64,000 nucleotides of DNA from NCBI GenBank assembly GCA_964371405.1, contig CAYJLV010000013.1, forward strand, positions 1-64,000, read 5' to 3'. This DNA comes from JAMHWF01 sp964371405 (GTDB taxonomy: Bacteria; Pseudomonadota; Gammaproteobacteria; Burkholderiales; Burkholderiaceae_C). Positions 28,337 to 36,488 of this stretch are shown piece by piece; position 1 is the stretch's first letter; the number at the start of each line of letters is the position of its first letter. The notes beneath the pieces are model-generated. The model saw nothing but the letters and a program-made list of their open reading frames with translations. It searched no databases and was not told where the DNA came from. Both the position numbers and the translations under genes were made by a program.

Positions 28337-28690
28337 TCAACGCGCCGGCGAAGTGCCCGTCGTCGGGCTCGAATGGTTGTTGCCGTCGAGCGCGCGCGGC
28401 ATCTGTTCCGACTCCTTCTGCTTGGTCATGTCGCCGGGGAGCGGCGCATTCTGCGGCGTGTCGGTCCCGGCCGTCGGCGGCGCCGAAGGCGGCACGTTAA
28501 CGGCGCTGTCGGCCGACGGCACCGAGGGGTCGCGCGCGCCGCCGGTCGCCGAAGCGCCGGCAGCAGGCTGCGTCGCGGCCGGCGCCGGATCCATCGCGAC
28601 GCCCGTCATCGGCTCGGGCGGGGAACGGTCGCAGGCGCTGAACACGGCAGCGGCGGTCAGCGTCAGCACGGTGGTGGCGAATGTCTTCAT
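28337..28690 (-). CDS. small low-complexity lipoprotein
   Basis: A 117-residue predicted lipoprotein: signal MKTFATTVLTLTAAAVFSAC with the lipobox FSAC, then a mature part of about 98 residues rich in Pro, Ala, Ser and Thr with no recognisable domain. GGAG lies about 8 bases before the chosen ATG (28688-28690). It ends 18 bases from the convergent DUF2189 gene. Codon use is like its neighbours. I do not recognise a family. Confidence 0.65.
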   Translation of the reverse strand: MKTFATTVLTLTAAAVFSACDRSPPEPMTGVAMDPAPAATQPAAGASATGGARDPSVPSADSAVNVPPSAPPTAGTDTPQNAPLPGDMTKQKESEQMPRALDGNNHSSPTTGTSPAR

Positions 28691-28837
28691 CAGGTGCTCC
28701 AAAGGCGGCCGACACGCGTCGACCCGATGCACCGATGCTAGGCATGGCCCCTCGGCGGCGCTGTCGGCGCCGGCCGATTCACCGCGCCCGTGCGTCGCCG
28801 CGGCGCGTCGGCGCATGCCGACACGCCGTGTCGGAAG

Positions 28838-29836
28838 TCAAGGGATCAGCAGCAGGCTGCCCGTGGTGCGACGCGCCTCGAGATCGCGGTGCGCCTGTGC
28901 CGCGTCGGCCAGCGCATGGCGCGCGCCGGTCTCGATCTTCACGTGACCCGCCGTGACCATCGCGAACAGGTCGTCGGCCATCGCCTGCGTCGATTCGCGC
29001 GTCGCCATGTGGGTGAAGATCGTCGGCCGCGTCACGTAGAGCGAACCCTTCGCCGCGAGGGTCGAGACGTTGATCGGCGGCACCGGCCCCGACGAGGCGC
29101 CGAACGCGACGGCCAGGCCCAACGGCCGCAGGCAGTCGAGCGACTTGTCGAAGGTGTCCTTGCCGACGCTGTCGTAGACCACCTTCACGCCGCGGCCGCC
29201 GGTGATCTCCTTGACGCGCGCGACGAAGTCGTCCTTCGCATAGTTCACCATGAACTCGGCGCCGTGCGCGAGCGCGAGGCGGCACTTCTCGTCGCTGCCG
29301 GCGGTGCCGATCAGGCGCAGGCCGATCGCCTTGGCCCACTGGCAGGCGATCAGGCCGACGCCGCCGGCCGCGGCGTGGAACACCACGAAGTCGCCGCCCT
29401 GCAGGCCGCCTTGCGGCAGGGTGCGACGCAGCAGGTACTGCACCGTCATCCCCTTGAGCATCATCGCGGCGGCGGTCTCGAAATCGATCGCGTCGGGCAG
29501 CTTGACGACACACTTGCCGGGCATCACCCGTGCCTCGCTGTAGGCACCGGGTGGCTGGCTCGCGTAGGCGACGCGGTCGCCCGGCTGCAGCGGCAGCGGC
29601 GGCTCGCCAGGCAGCGCCGGGCCGACCGCCTCGACGACGCCGGCGCCCTCCATGCCGAGCGTCAGCGGCATCGCGAACGGATAGTGGCCGTCGCGCTGAT
29701 AGACGTCGATGAAGTTGACGCCGCAGGCATGGTGGCGAACGCGGATCTCGCCGGGGCCGGGGTCGCCGACGGCGACGTCGACGAGCCGCATCTCGTCGGG
29801 GCCGCCGTGCTGCTGGATCTGGATCGCCTTGGCCAT
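28838..29836 (-). CDS. NADPH:quinone oxidoreductase (zeta-crystallin type)
   Basis: A 332-residue zinc-free medium-chain dehydrogenase. It has IQIQQHGGPDEMRLVDV at the N-terminus, HHACGVNFIDVYQRDGHYP, a nucleotide-binding loop HAAAGGVGLIACQWAKAIG, and the QOR-type AFGASSGPVPPINVSTLA. It probably does one-electron or two-electron quinone reduction with NADPH in the cytosol and may protect against quinone stress; the ahpF-ahpC genes follow the same orientation directly upstream. Confidence 0.9.
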   Translation of the reverse strand: MAKAIQIQQHGGPDEMRLVDVAVGDPGPGEIRVRHHACGVNFIDVYQRDGHYPFAMPLTLGMEGAGVVEAVGPALPGEPPLPLQPGDRVAYASQPPGAYSEARVMPGKCVVKLPDAIDFETAAAMMLKGMTVQYLLRRTLPQGGLQGGDFVVFHAAAGGVGLIACQWAKAIGLRLIGTAGSDEKCRLALAHGAEFMVNYAKDDFVARVKEITGGRGVKVVYDSVGKDTFDKSLDCLRPLGLAVAFGASSGPVPPINVSTLAAKGSLYVTRPTIFTHMATRESTQAMADDLFAMVTAGHVKIETGARHALADAAQAHRDLEARRTTGSLLLIP

Positions 29837-29907
29837 TTCGCTCGTCTCCTGCGGGTTCCTCGCCGCCACCCGTAGAGCGTAAGCGATGGCGTGCAACCGC
29901 GCCGGCG

Positions 29908-31467
29908 TCAGGCCGGCGCCGAGACGCGGATCAGGTGGTCGAACGCGCCGAGCGCCGCTTTCGCGCCGTCGCCGGCGGCGATCACGATCTGCTTGTAGGG
30001 CGAAGTGGTCGCGTCGCCCGCGGCGAACACGCCTGGCAGCGAGGTCTGGCCACGCGCGTCGACGGCGATCTCGCCGCGCGCCGACAACTCGACGCCGCTG
30101 CCCGCGAGCCACGCCGTGCTGGGCACCAGGCCGATCTGCACGAACACGCCCGCGAGCGCAAGCTGCTGCTCGCCGCCCGTGGCGCGGTCCTTGACGACGA
30201 GGCCCGTGACCTGCTGGCCGTCGCCGACGATCTCTGTCGTCTGCGCGCCGGTCAGCACCTCGACGTTGGCCAGGCTGCGCAGCTTGCGCTGCAGCACGGC
30301 ATCGGCGCGCAGCTGCGCGTCGTACTCGATGAGCGTCACGTGCTCGACGACGCCGGCCAGGTCGATCGCCGCCTCGACGCCCGAGTTGCCACCGCCGATC
30401 ACGGCGACCTTCTTGCCCTTGAACAGCGGCCCGTCGCAGTGCGGGCAGTAGGTGACTCCCTTGGTGCGGTACTGCTGCTCGCCGGGCACGTTGATGTCGC
30501 GCCAGCGCGCACCGGTGGCGAGGATCACGCTGCGGCCCTTGAGCGTCGCGCCGCCTTCGAGGCCGACCTCGATCAGGCCACCCTCCGCCGCGCGCAGGCT
30601 GCGCGCACGCTGCAGGTTCATGATGTCGACGTCGTAGGCGCGCACGTGCTCCTCGAGCGCCTTCGCGAAGTGCGGGCCATCGGTTTCCTTGACGGAGATG
30701 TAGTTCTCGATCGCCATCGTGTCGAGCACCTGGCCGCCGAAGCGCTCGGCAACTACGCCGGTGCGGATGCCCTTGCGCGCCGCGTAGACCGCAGCCGCCG
30801 CGCCGGCCGGGCCGCCACCGACGATCAGCACGTCGAACGGTTCCTTGGGCGCGAGCCGGGCCGCGGCGCGGTCGGCCGCGCCGCTGTCGAGCCGGTCGAG
30901 GATCTCGTCGAGCTCCATGCGGCCCTGCGCGAACGGCTCACCGTTGAGGAACACGCTCGGCACGGCCAGCACCTTGCGCGCCTCGACCTCGCCCTGGAAC
31001 AGCGCGCCGTCGATCGCGACGTGATGCACACGCGGGTTCAACACCGCCATCAGGTTGAGCGCCTGCACGACGTCGGGGCAGTTCTGGCACGACAGCGAGT
31101 AGTAGGTCTCGAAGCGGTAGTCGCCGGGCAGCGCCTGCACCTGCTCGATCGTCTCGGCAGACACCTTGGGCGGGTGACCGCCGGCCTGCAACAGCGCGAG
31201 CACGAGCGAGGTGAACTCGTGGCCGAGCGGGACGCCGGCGAAGCGCAGGTCGATCGCACCGCCCGCGCGGCGGATCGCGAACGACGGCGTGCGCTCGTCG
31301 CGCTGCTCGACCACCGTGATCAGCGGCGACAGCGCGACGATCTCGTCGAGGAGCGCACGCATCTCGCGCGACGCGTCGCCGTCGTCGAGCGAGGCGGCGA
31401 GCTCGATCGGCTGCGTCACACGTTCGAGATAGGTCGCGAGCTGGGTCTTCAGGCGGTCGTCCAACAT
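29908..31467 (-). CDS. ahpF: alkyl hydroperoxide reductase subunit F
   Basis: Flavoprotein disulfide reductase that passes electrons from NADH to AhpC. The 519-residue product begins MLDDRLKTQLATYLERVTQP. The N-terminal double thioredoxin-fold domain carries the dithiol CQNCPDVV near residue 129; then comes an FAD-binding domain (DVLIVGGGPAGAAAAVYAA), the thioredoxin reductase-like redox motif CPHCDG, and NAD-binding VAVIGGGNSGVEAAIDL. Length equals E. coli AhpF (521). It is separated from ahpC by 80 bases holding a strong hairpin. Confidence 0.96.
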   Translation of the reverse strand: MLDDRLKTQLATYLERVTQPIELAASLDDGDASREMRALLDEIVALSPLITVVEQRDERTPSFAIRRAGGAIDLRFAGVPLGHEFTSLVLALLQAGGHPPKVSAETIEQVQALPGDYRFETYYSLSCQNCPDVVQALNLMAVLNPRVHHVAIDGALFQGEVEARKVLAVPSVFLNGEPFAQGRMELDEILDRLDSGAADRAAARLAPKEPFDVLIVGGGPAGAAAAVYAARKGIRTGVVAERFGGQVLDTMAIENYISVKETDGPHFAKALEEHVRAYDVDIMNLQRARSLRAAEGGLIEVGLEGGATLKGRSVILATGARWRDINVPGEQQYRTKGVTYCPHCDGPLFKGKKVAVIGGGNSGVEAAIDLAGVVEHVTLIEYDAQLRADAVLQRKLRSLANVEVLTGAQTTEIVGDGQQVTGLVVKDRATGGEQQLALAGVFVQIGLVPSTAWLAGSGVELSARGEIAVDARGQTSLPGVFAAGDATTSPYKQIVIAAGDGAKAALGAFDHLIRVSAPA

Positions 31468-31501
31468 GATGGATGCTGCTTTCGTGAGTGCTGCAAACGA
31501 A

Positions 31502-31530
31502 GACGCCCGGGCGGATCGCGCCCGGGCGTC
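31502..31530 (-). terminator. hairpin between ahpC and ahpF
   Basis: A perfect 11-bp stem (31502-31512 with 31520-31530, GACGCCCGGGC) with a 7-base loop, in the ahpC-ahpF gap and on the transcribed strand. There is no downstream T-run, so it looks like a partial terminator or an RNA 3'-end stabiliser that would make ahpC mRNA more abundant than ahpF. Confidence 0.6.
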
Positions 31531-31547
31531 GGGCTCGGAGACGGTCG

Positions 31548-32111
31548 TCAGATCTTGCCGACGAGGTCGAGCGAAGGCTTCAGCGTCTTGGCGCCTTCCT
31601 GCCACTTGGCGGGGCAGACCTCGCCCGGGTGCGACGCGACGTACTGCGCCGCCTTGACCTTGCGCAGCAGTTCCTTGGCGTCACGGCCGATGCCGTTGTC
31701 GTGGATCTCGCACAGCTTGATCTGCCCTTCGGGGTTGACGACGAAGGTGCCGCGCAGCGCGAGACCCTCTTCTTCGATCATCACTTCGAAGTTGCGCGTC
31801 AGCGTGCCCGTCGGGTCGCCGACCAGCGGGTACTGGACCTTCTTGATGGCGTCCGACGTGTCGTGCCAGGCCTTGTGCGCGAAGTGCGTGTCGGTCGACA
31901 CGCCGTAGATCTCGACACCCAGCTTCTTGAACTCGGCATGGTTGTCGGCCAGGTCTTCGAGCTCGGTCGGGCAGACGAAGGTGAAGTCGGCCGGATAGAA
32001 CACGAACACCGACCACTTCCCGGCGATCGTCTCGTTGTCGACCGGCACGAACTTGCCGTTGTGAAACGCGGTGGCCTTGAACGGCTTGACTTGGGTGTTG
32101 ATCAGGGACAT
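31548..32111 (-). CDS. ahpC: alkyl hydroperoxide reductase subunit C (peroxiredoxin)
   Basis: Typical 2-Cys peroxiredoxin of 187 residues reducing H2O2 and organic peroxides. The peroxidatic cysteine is in FYPADFTFVCPTELEDLA and the resolving cysteine in HPGEVCPAKWQEG. The start MSLINTQVKPFKATAF matches the E. coli AhpC family length of 187. The upstream 159 bases are AT-rich and contain an FNR-like palindrome. Confidence 0.97.
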   Translation of the reverse strand: MSLINTQVKPFKATAFHNGKFVPVDNETIAGKWSVFVFYPADFTFVCPTELEDLADNHAEFKKLGVEIYGVSTDTHFAHKAWHDTSDAIKKVQYPLVGDPTGTLTRNFEVMIEEEGLALRGTFVVNPEGQIKLCEIHDNGIGRDAKELLRKVKAAQYVASHPGEVCPAKWQEGAKTLKPSLDLVGKI

Positions 32112-32227
32112 GGAGCGAACTGCCTTTCGTGGTTGCAAGAAGTTGATGCGATGCAGCAATTCTTGGCGTTTCCACGCGAGGTGTCGAATTGGCAGTTCAA
32201 ATCCTCCGCATAACCAAAGGCTATACA

Positions 32228-32241
32228 TTGACAAGTATCAA
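32228..32241 (-). promoter_or_regulatory. FNR/Anr-like palindrome upstream of ahpC
   Basis: TTGAC-AAGT-ATCAA, nine of ten matches to the FNR consensus TTGAT-N4-ATCAA, about 120 bases upstream of the ahpC ATG in the most AT-rich stretch of this area. An overlapping inverted repeat GACAA-N9-TTGTC (32230-32248) also exists. The stretch may hold the ahpC promoter; a clear -10/-35 pair was not assigned, and no clean OxyR pattern was seen. Confidence 0.45.
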
Positions 32242-32270
32242 TATTGTCTTACTATGAAAACTCGCTCCGA

Positions 32271-32861
32271 TCAAGTCTTGCGTCCGAAGAGGCTGGCGAA
32301 GAAGCGGCGAACCAGCGCCCACACGATCGTCAGCGCGTTCAACTCCTTCGGCGCCGTGACGGGCGCGGGCGCCGGCGCCGCAGCGGCCTCGGCCGCCGAC
32401 GCCGCCTGCAGCGCGGCCGCCTTTTGCGAGAAGGTGTCGGCGAACTGCGCCAGGATCATGTCCGACACCGAGTTCATCATGCGCCCGCCGAACTGCGCGA
32501 ACTTGCCGGCGACAACGACGTCGGCCTTGCCGACCAGCGTGCTCATGCCGCCGTCGGCGGCGACAAGGCGGGCCGTCAGATCCATCGATGCCGACGAGCC
32601 TGCCCTGTCGGCGCCCTTGCCGAGCATGCGCAGCGTGCGCGTCGCCGCGTCGACGCCCAGCACTTCGATCGTGCCGGCGAAGGCAGCCGTCGCCGGCCCG
32701 ACCTTCACTTTCACGCTGCCCTTGTAGTGCGCGTCGTCGATCCGCTCCGTGATCTGCGCGCCCGGCATGCAGGTCGCGAGTTCGGTGACGTTCGACAGGA
32801 CGAGCCACGCTGCCTCGGGCGGCGCGGCGACGGGGTATTGCTTGTCCAGCGTGACCTGCAT
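32271..32861 (-). CDS. CoxG-like SRPBCC family protein
   Basis: A 196-residue protein with the CoxG/START-like fold: MQVTLDKQYPVAAPPEAAWL, then LATCMPGAQITERIDD and YKGSVKVKVGPATAAFAGTI, which are signature segments of carbon monoxide dehydrogenase subunit G. A C-terminal alanine/proline linker leads to a hydrophobic, basic tail (LTIVWALVRRFFASLFGRK) suitable for membrane attachment. CoxG proteins help recruit or mature molybdenum hydroxylases at the membrane, but no coxMSL genes are here. The start is set by CGGAG about 7 bases upstream. Confidence 0.86.
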   Translation of the reverse strand: MQVTLDKQYPVAAPPEAAWLVLSNVTELATCMPGAQITERIDDAHYKGSVKVKVGPATAAFAGTIEVLGVDAATRTLRMLGKGADRAGSSASMDLTARLVAADGGMSTLVGKADVVVAGKFAQFGGRMMNSVSDMILAQFADTFSQKAAALQAASAAEAAAAPAPAPVTAPKELNALTIVWALVRRFFASLFGRKT

Positions 32862-32995
32862 GCGGGGCTCCGGTAGGGCGGCGCTCAGCCTCGCAGCGAC
32901 CGCATCGAACTCGCTGCGCACTCGACAAGCCGTGGCGCGGCGTGGCCAAGTGTGTCACAGCGGGTGCGCGCGCCGCATGCCGCTAGCATGGCGGT

Positions 32996-33301
32996 GTGAA
33001 GCGCCTGACCGCCGCCCCCAATCTCGCCATCGCCACGCTGTGGTCCGACCTGCTCGCCCAGGCCGGTGTTGCCGTCAGCGTGCAGCGCGCCTGGGCCGGC
33101 AGCATCGCCGGCGAGATCCCGCCCGACCAAGCGCTGCCCGAGGTGTGGGTCACCGACGACGCCGACCTGGACCGTGCGCGCACGCTGCTCGACGCGCTGC
33201 GCAACCCGCCCAGCGTGCACTGGCTGTGCGGCGCCTGCGGCGAGAGCGTCGACGGTCCGTTCGACACGTGCTGGAACTGCGGCGCCGCGCGCCCCGACTG
33301 A
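32996..33301 (+). CDS. DUF2007 / zinc-ribbon small protein
   Basis: A 101-residue protein starting at GTG (32996). Residues 1-70 form a DUF2007-type PII-like fold (LDALRNPPS at its end), and the tail has two CxxC knuckles (CGACGE, CWNCGAARPD) making a zinc ribbon. Such proteins are annotated as putative signal-transducing proteins without a known partner. Eight bases separate it from the EamA transporter, suggesting co-transcription. Confidence 0.78.
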   Translation: MKRLTAAPNLAIATLWSDLLAQAGVAVSVQRAWAGSIAGEIPPDQALPEVWVTDDADLDRARTLLDALRNPPSVHWLCGACGESVDGPFDTCWNCGAARPD

Positions 33302-33308
33302 AGCGCGC

Positions 33309-34229
33309 ATGCGTGTCACGCTGCGCCTGGCCCTGCTGCTCACCGCCCCGCCGCTGCTGTGGGCCGGCAACGCCGTCATCGGCCGGATGCTCGTCGGCAG
33401 CGTGCCGCCGCTGACGCTGAACTTCGCGCGCTGGGCGATCGCCGCGGCGATCCTGCTGCCGCTGGGCTGGCGCGTGCTGCGCGATCCGGCCGCCATCGCC
33501 GCGCGCTGGCCCTACCTGCTCGCGCTCGGTGTGCTGGGCGTCGGCACCTACAACGCGATGCTGTACCTCGCACTCGTCACCTCGACACCGATCAACGTGA
33601 CGTTGATCGCGGCGAGCATGCCGGTGTGGATGCTCGCCGTCGGCGCCCTCGGCTTCGGCGTGCGCCCCGGCGCGCGGCAGGCGGCGGGCGCCGTGCTGTC
33701 GCTCGCCGGCGCGGCGCTCGTCATCGCACGCGGCGACTTCGGCGCGCTCGCTCGCGTGCAACTCGTCGCCGGCGATCTCTACATGATCGTCGCCGCCATC
33801 GCCTGGGCGATCTACAGCTGGTTGCTGGTCCGGCCGCCGGCGTCGATGCGGCCGCCCGAGCGGCCGGCGTGGAACTGGGCCGAGTTCCTGCTGATCCAGG
33901 CCCTCTTCGGCCTGCTCGGCGCCGGTGCGATGGCCACCGGCGAAGCGGCGTTCACCGACCCCGCGCCGATCGCCTGGCACGACGGCCGCGTGCTGGCCGC
34001 GCTCGCCTACGTCGCCATCGGCCCGGCAATCATCGCCTATCGCTGCTGGGGCCTGGGCGTCATGGAGGGCGGGCCCGCGCTCGGCGCCTTCTTCGGCAAC
34101 CTGACGCCGCTGTTCACCGCGCTGCTGTCGGCGGCGCTGCTCGGCGAGGCGCCGCGCGTGTATCACGGCGCGGCGTTCGCGCTGATCGTCGGTGGGATCG
34201 TCGTGTCGTCGCGATCGCCGCGGCGCTAG
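33309..34229 (+). CDS. EamA/DMT superfamily transporter
   Basis: A 306-residue inner-membrane protein with ten hydrophobic helices in two EamA repeats (LLWAGNAVIGRMLVGSVPPL in the first, AIAWAIYSWLLVRPPASM at the start of the second). Drug/metabolite exporters of this type move amino acids or other small metabolites; the substrate cannot be read from the sequence. Its last four bases overlap the convergent SDR gene. Confidence 0.88.
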   Translation: MRVTLRLALLLTAPPLLWAGNAVIGRMLVGSVPPLTLNFARWAIAAAILLPLGWRVLRDPAAIAARWPYLLALGVLGVGTYNAMLYLALVTSTPINVTLIAASMPVWMLAVGALGFGVRPGARQAAGAVLSLAGAALVIARGDFGALARVQLVAGDLYMIVAAIAWAIYSWLLVRPPASMRPPERPAWNWAEFLLIQALFGLLGAGAMATGEAAFTDPAPIAWHDGRVLAALAYVAIGPAIIAYRCWGLGVMEGGPALGAFFGNLTPLFTALLSAALLGEAPRVYHGAAFALIVGGIVVSSRSPRR

Positions 34230-35014
34230 AACGTTCCCGGATACGCCCCGCCGTCGCTCAGAATGTTCTGGCCATTGATGTAGCCGGCCTGCGCGCTGCA
34301 CAGGAAGGCGCAGGTCGCGCCGAACTCTTCGGGCCGGCCGAAGCGCCGCGCGGGGATCGTCTGGCGGCGCCGCTCGGCGACGGTCTCGACGTCGATGCCT
34401 TGTTTGGTCGCCGCGCCCTGCAGCGTGACCCGCAGGCGCTCGGTGTCGTAGGCGCCGGGCAGAAGGTTGTTGATCGTCACGCCGGCCGCGGCAAGGCGGC
34501 TGCTGCGCGCAAGGCCGGCGACGAAGCCCGTCAGCCCGCTGCGCGCGCCGTTGGACAGCCCCAGCGCGTCGAGCGGCGCCTTCACCGCGCCCGACGTGAT
34601 GTTGACGACGCGCCCGAAGCCGCGCGCCGCCATCGCGTCGACGGTGGCGCGGATCAGCTCGATCGGCGTGATCATGTTCGCGTCGAGCGCGGCGATCCAG
34701 GCGTCGCGGTCCCAGTCGCGGAAGTCGCCGGGCGGCGGGCCGCCGGCATTGTTGACGAGGATGTCGACCTGCGGGCAGGCCGCGAGCGCGGCCGCGCGCC
34801 CCGCGGGGGTCGTGATATCGCCCGCGACGGCGCGCACCTCGATGCCGCCGTGCAGCGCGCGCAACTCGCGCGCCGTGGCCTCGAGCGCTTCGGCGCCGCG
34901 CGCCGTCACGACGACGTTGACGCCTTCGCGCGCCAGCGCCTGCGCGCAACCCTTGCCCAGCCCCTTGCTGGCGGCGCAGACCAGCGCCCACTTGCCGGCT
35001 ATGCCGAGATCCAT
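34226..35014 (-). CDS. short-chain dehydrogenase-like protein lacking the Tyr-Lys catalytic pair
   Basis: A 262-residue Rossmann protein of the SDR superfamily: cofactor loop ALVCAASKGLGKGCAQAL, NNAG in DILVNNAGGPPPGDF, ITSG serine, and C-terminal NGQNILSDGGAYPGTF. The active-site YxxxK is replaced: the expected region reads LSNGARSGLTGFVAG, with Asn and Arg in the places of Tyr and Lys. A group of SDRs with this LSNxxR motif exists, so it may have a different mechanism or no reductase activity. GGGAGGAAGG precedes the ATG by 3-4 bases, fixing the start. Confidence 0.84.
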   Translation of the reverse strand: MDLGIAGKWALVCAASKGLGKGCAQALAREGVNVVVTARGAEALEATARELRALHGGIEVRAVAGDITTPAGRAAALAACPQVDILVNNAGGPPPGDFRDWDRDAWIAALDANMITPIELIRATVDAMAARGFGRVVNITSGAVKAPLDALGLSNGARSGLTGFVAGLARSSRLAAAGVTINNLLPGAYDTERLRVTLQGAATKQGIDVETVAERRRQTIPARRFGRPEEFGATCAFLCSAQAGYINGQNILSDGGAYPGTF

Positions 35015-35161
35015 CGCCTTCCTCCCATGAGCATCGCGCCGAATGCGCAGGCCCGTCGAGATTCGACTTGTCTGCCTTCGACGGCGGCGCATTCTACGGA
35101 CTGCAGTCGCGTTGCGCAGGTCTGAGGGTGATCCCGCAGACGCCGCGCCGCGCGCGCGGAA

Positions 35162-35186
35162 TTTCGGGAAACTTGACTCCGGTCAA
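35162..35186 (+). promoter_or_regulatory. Crp/Fnr-type operator upstream of tctC
   Basis: A 25-bp element ending in the palindrome TTGAC-TCCG-GTCAA (35173-35186) and beginning TTTCGGGAA. It is identical at 21 of 25 positions with the element at 40114-40138 upstream of oxc. It lies 106 bases before the tctC ATG. A -10 at the distance seen for oxc would be CACGAT (35210-35215), which is weak. Confidence 0.7.
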
Positions 35187-35291
35187 GAGCATTCGGCAAG
35201 CTCCGGTCCCACGATCCGCTTGCTCGTTACTCCGGTGCCTCACGCATCGGGTTCAGAACAAGAATTCGTACGGTCACACCCTACAGGAGAC

Positions 35292-36320
35292 ATGATGATC
35301 AAGGCTTCTTTCCCAACCACCACGAACGTCGTCGCGCGCTGTGCGGGGGCCGCACTCGCGGGCTTTGCATTGCTGGGCGGCGCGCCCGCGCACGCCTGGG
35401 AACCCACCAAGCCGGTCGAGTTCGTGATTCCCGCCGGCACCGGCGGCGGCGCCGACCAGATGGCGCGCCTGATCCAGGGCATCGTCGTCAAGCACAAGCT
35501 GATGAAGGAGCCGCTGGTCGTCGTCAACAAGTCGGGCGGCGCCGGCGCCGAAGGCTTCCTGTCGGTCAAGGAGGCCAAGGGCGACCCGCACAAGATCATC
35601 ATCACGTTGTCGAACCTGTTCACGACACCGATGGCGACCGGCGTGCCCTTCAACTGGAAGGACATGACGCCCGTAGCGATGCTCGCGCTCGACCAGTTCG
35701 TGCTGTGGGTCAACGCCGAAACGCCCTACAAGACGGCGCAGGAATACCTCGCTGCCGTGAAGTCCGGCGGCCCGAACAAGTTCAAGATGGCGGGCACCGG
35801 CTCCAAACAGGAAGACCAGATCATCACCGTCGCGCTCGAGAAGGCGACAGGCACCAAGTTCATCTACGTCCCGTTCAAGGGCGGCGGCGAGGTCGCGGTG
35901 CAACTCGTCGGCAACCACGTCAACTCGACCGTCAACAATCCCGTGGAGGCCGTCGCGCAGTGGCGCGCCGGCAAGCTGCGCGCGCTGTGCGTGTTCGACG
36001 ACACGCGCATGCCCTACAAGGCCAAGGTGACCGACGCGCAGTCGTGGAACGACATCCCGACCTGCAAGGAAGCGGGCGTGCCGACCGACTACGTCATGCT
36101 GCGCGGCATCTTCATGCCCGGCGGCGTGACGGCCGAGCAGACGGCGTTCTACGTCGACCTGCTCAAGAAGGTCCGCGAGACGCCGGACTGGAAGGAGTAC
36201 ATGGAAAAGGGCGCCTTCAACCAGACGTTCATGACCGGCGCCGACTACACGAAGTGGCTCGCCGCCGCCGAGGCGAACCACAGGACGCTGATGACGGAAG
36301 CCGGCTTCCTGGCCAAGTGA
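35292..36320 (+). CDS. tctC: tripartite tricarboxylate transporter substrate-binding protein (Bug/TctC family)
   Basis: Periplasmic solute receptor of a TTT system, 342 residues. Signal peptide through about residue 35 (CAGAALAGFALLGGAPAHA), then the TctC fold: FVIPAGTGGGADQMARLIQG, VVNKSGGAGAEGFLSVKEA, MAGTGSKQEDQIITVALEKA and PFKGGGEVAVQLVGNHVNS. AGGAG at 35285-35289 precedes two adjacent ATGs. tctB and tctA follow. An oxalate or related dicarboxylate ligand is suggested only by the shared operator with the oxc operon. Confidence 0.92.
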   Translation: MMIKASFPTTTNVVARCAGAALAGFALLGGAPAHAWEPTKPVEFVIPAGTGGGADQMARLIQGIVVKHKLMKEPLVVVNKSGGAGAEGFLSVKEAKGDPHKIIITLSNLFTTPMATGVPFNWKDMTPVAMLALDQFVLWVNAETPYKTAQEYLAAVKSGGPNKFKMAGTGSKQEDQIITVALEKATGTKFIYVPFKGGGEVAVQLVGNHVNSTVNNPVEAVAQWRAGKLRALCVFDDTRMPYKAKVTDAQSWNDIPTCKEAGVPTDYVMLRGIFMPGGVTAEQTAFYVDLLKKVRETPDWKEYMEKGAFNQTFMTGADYTKWLAAAEANHRTLMTEAGFLAK

Positions 36321-36378
36321 CGGCGGCACGGCGCGCGCCTGCGGTTGCAGCAGGCGCGCGCCGGCTTCGGTGCCGCCG
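36321..36378 (+). terminator. two-tier hairpin between tctC and tctB
   Basis: Directly after the tctC stop, a perfect 13-bp stem (36330-36342 with 36350-36362, loop of 7) is stacked inside a 9-bp outer stem (36321-36329 with 36370-36378). No T-run follows. The position after a binding-protein gene and before its membrane partners suggests an RNA stabiliser or attenuator that keeps TctC in excess. Confidence 0.7.
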
Positions 36379-36488
36379 CGCGACGCCCGATTCCGCGCCG
36401 CGCGCGCACCCCTGAACGACAATCCACAGGGTGGTGCCCTTGCCGGGCGTCCGCGGGATCTGCCGCGCCCACCGACAGCGAGGACGAG

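Noticed and set aside
32228..32256. Sigma-70 promoter on the plus strand (TTGACA and a TACTAT-like -10)
   Set aside because: Nothing on the plus strand starts downstream; the palindromic reading for minus-strand ahpC control is more sensible.
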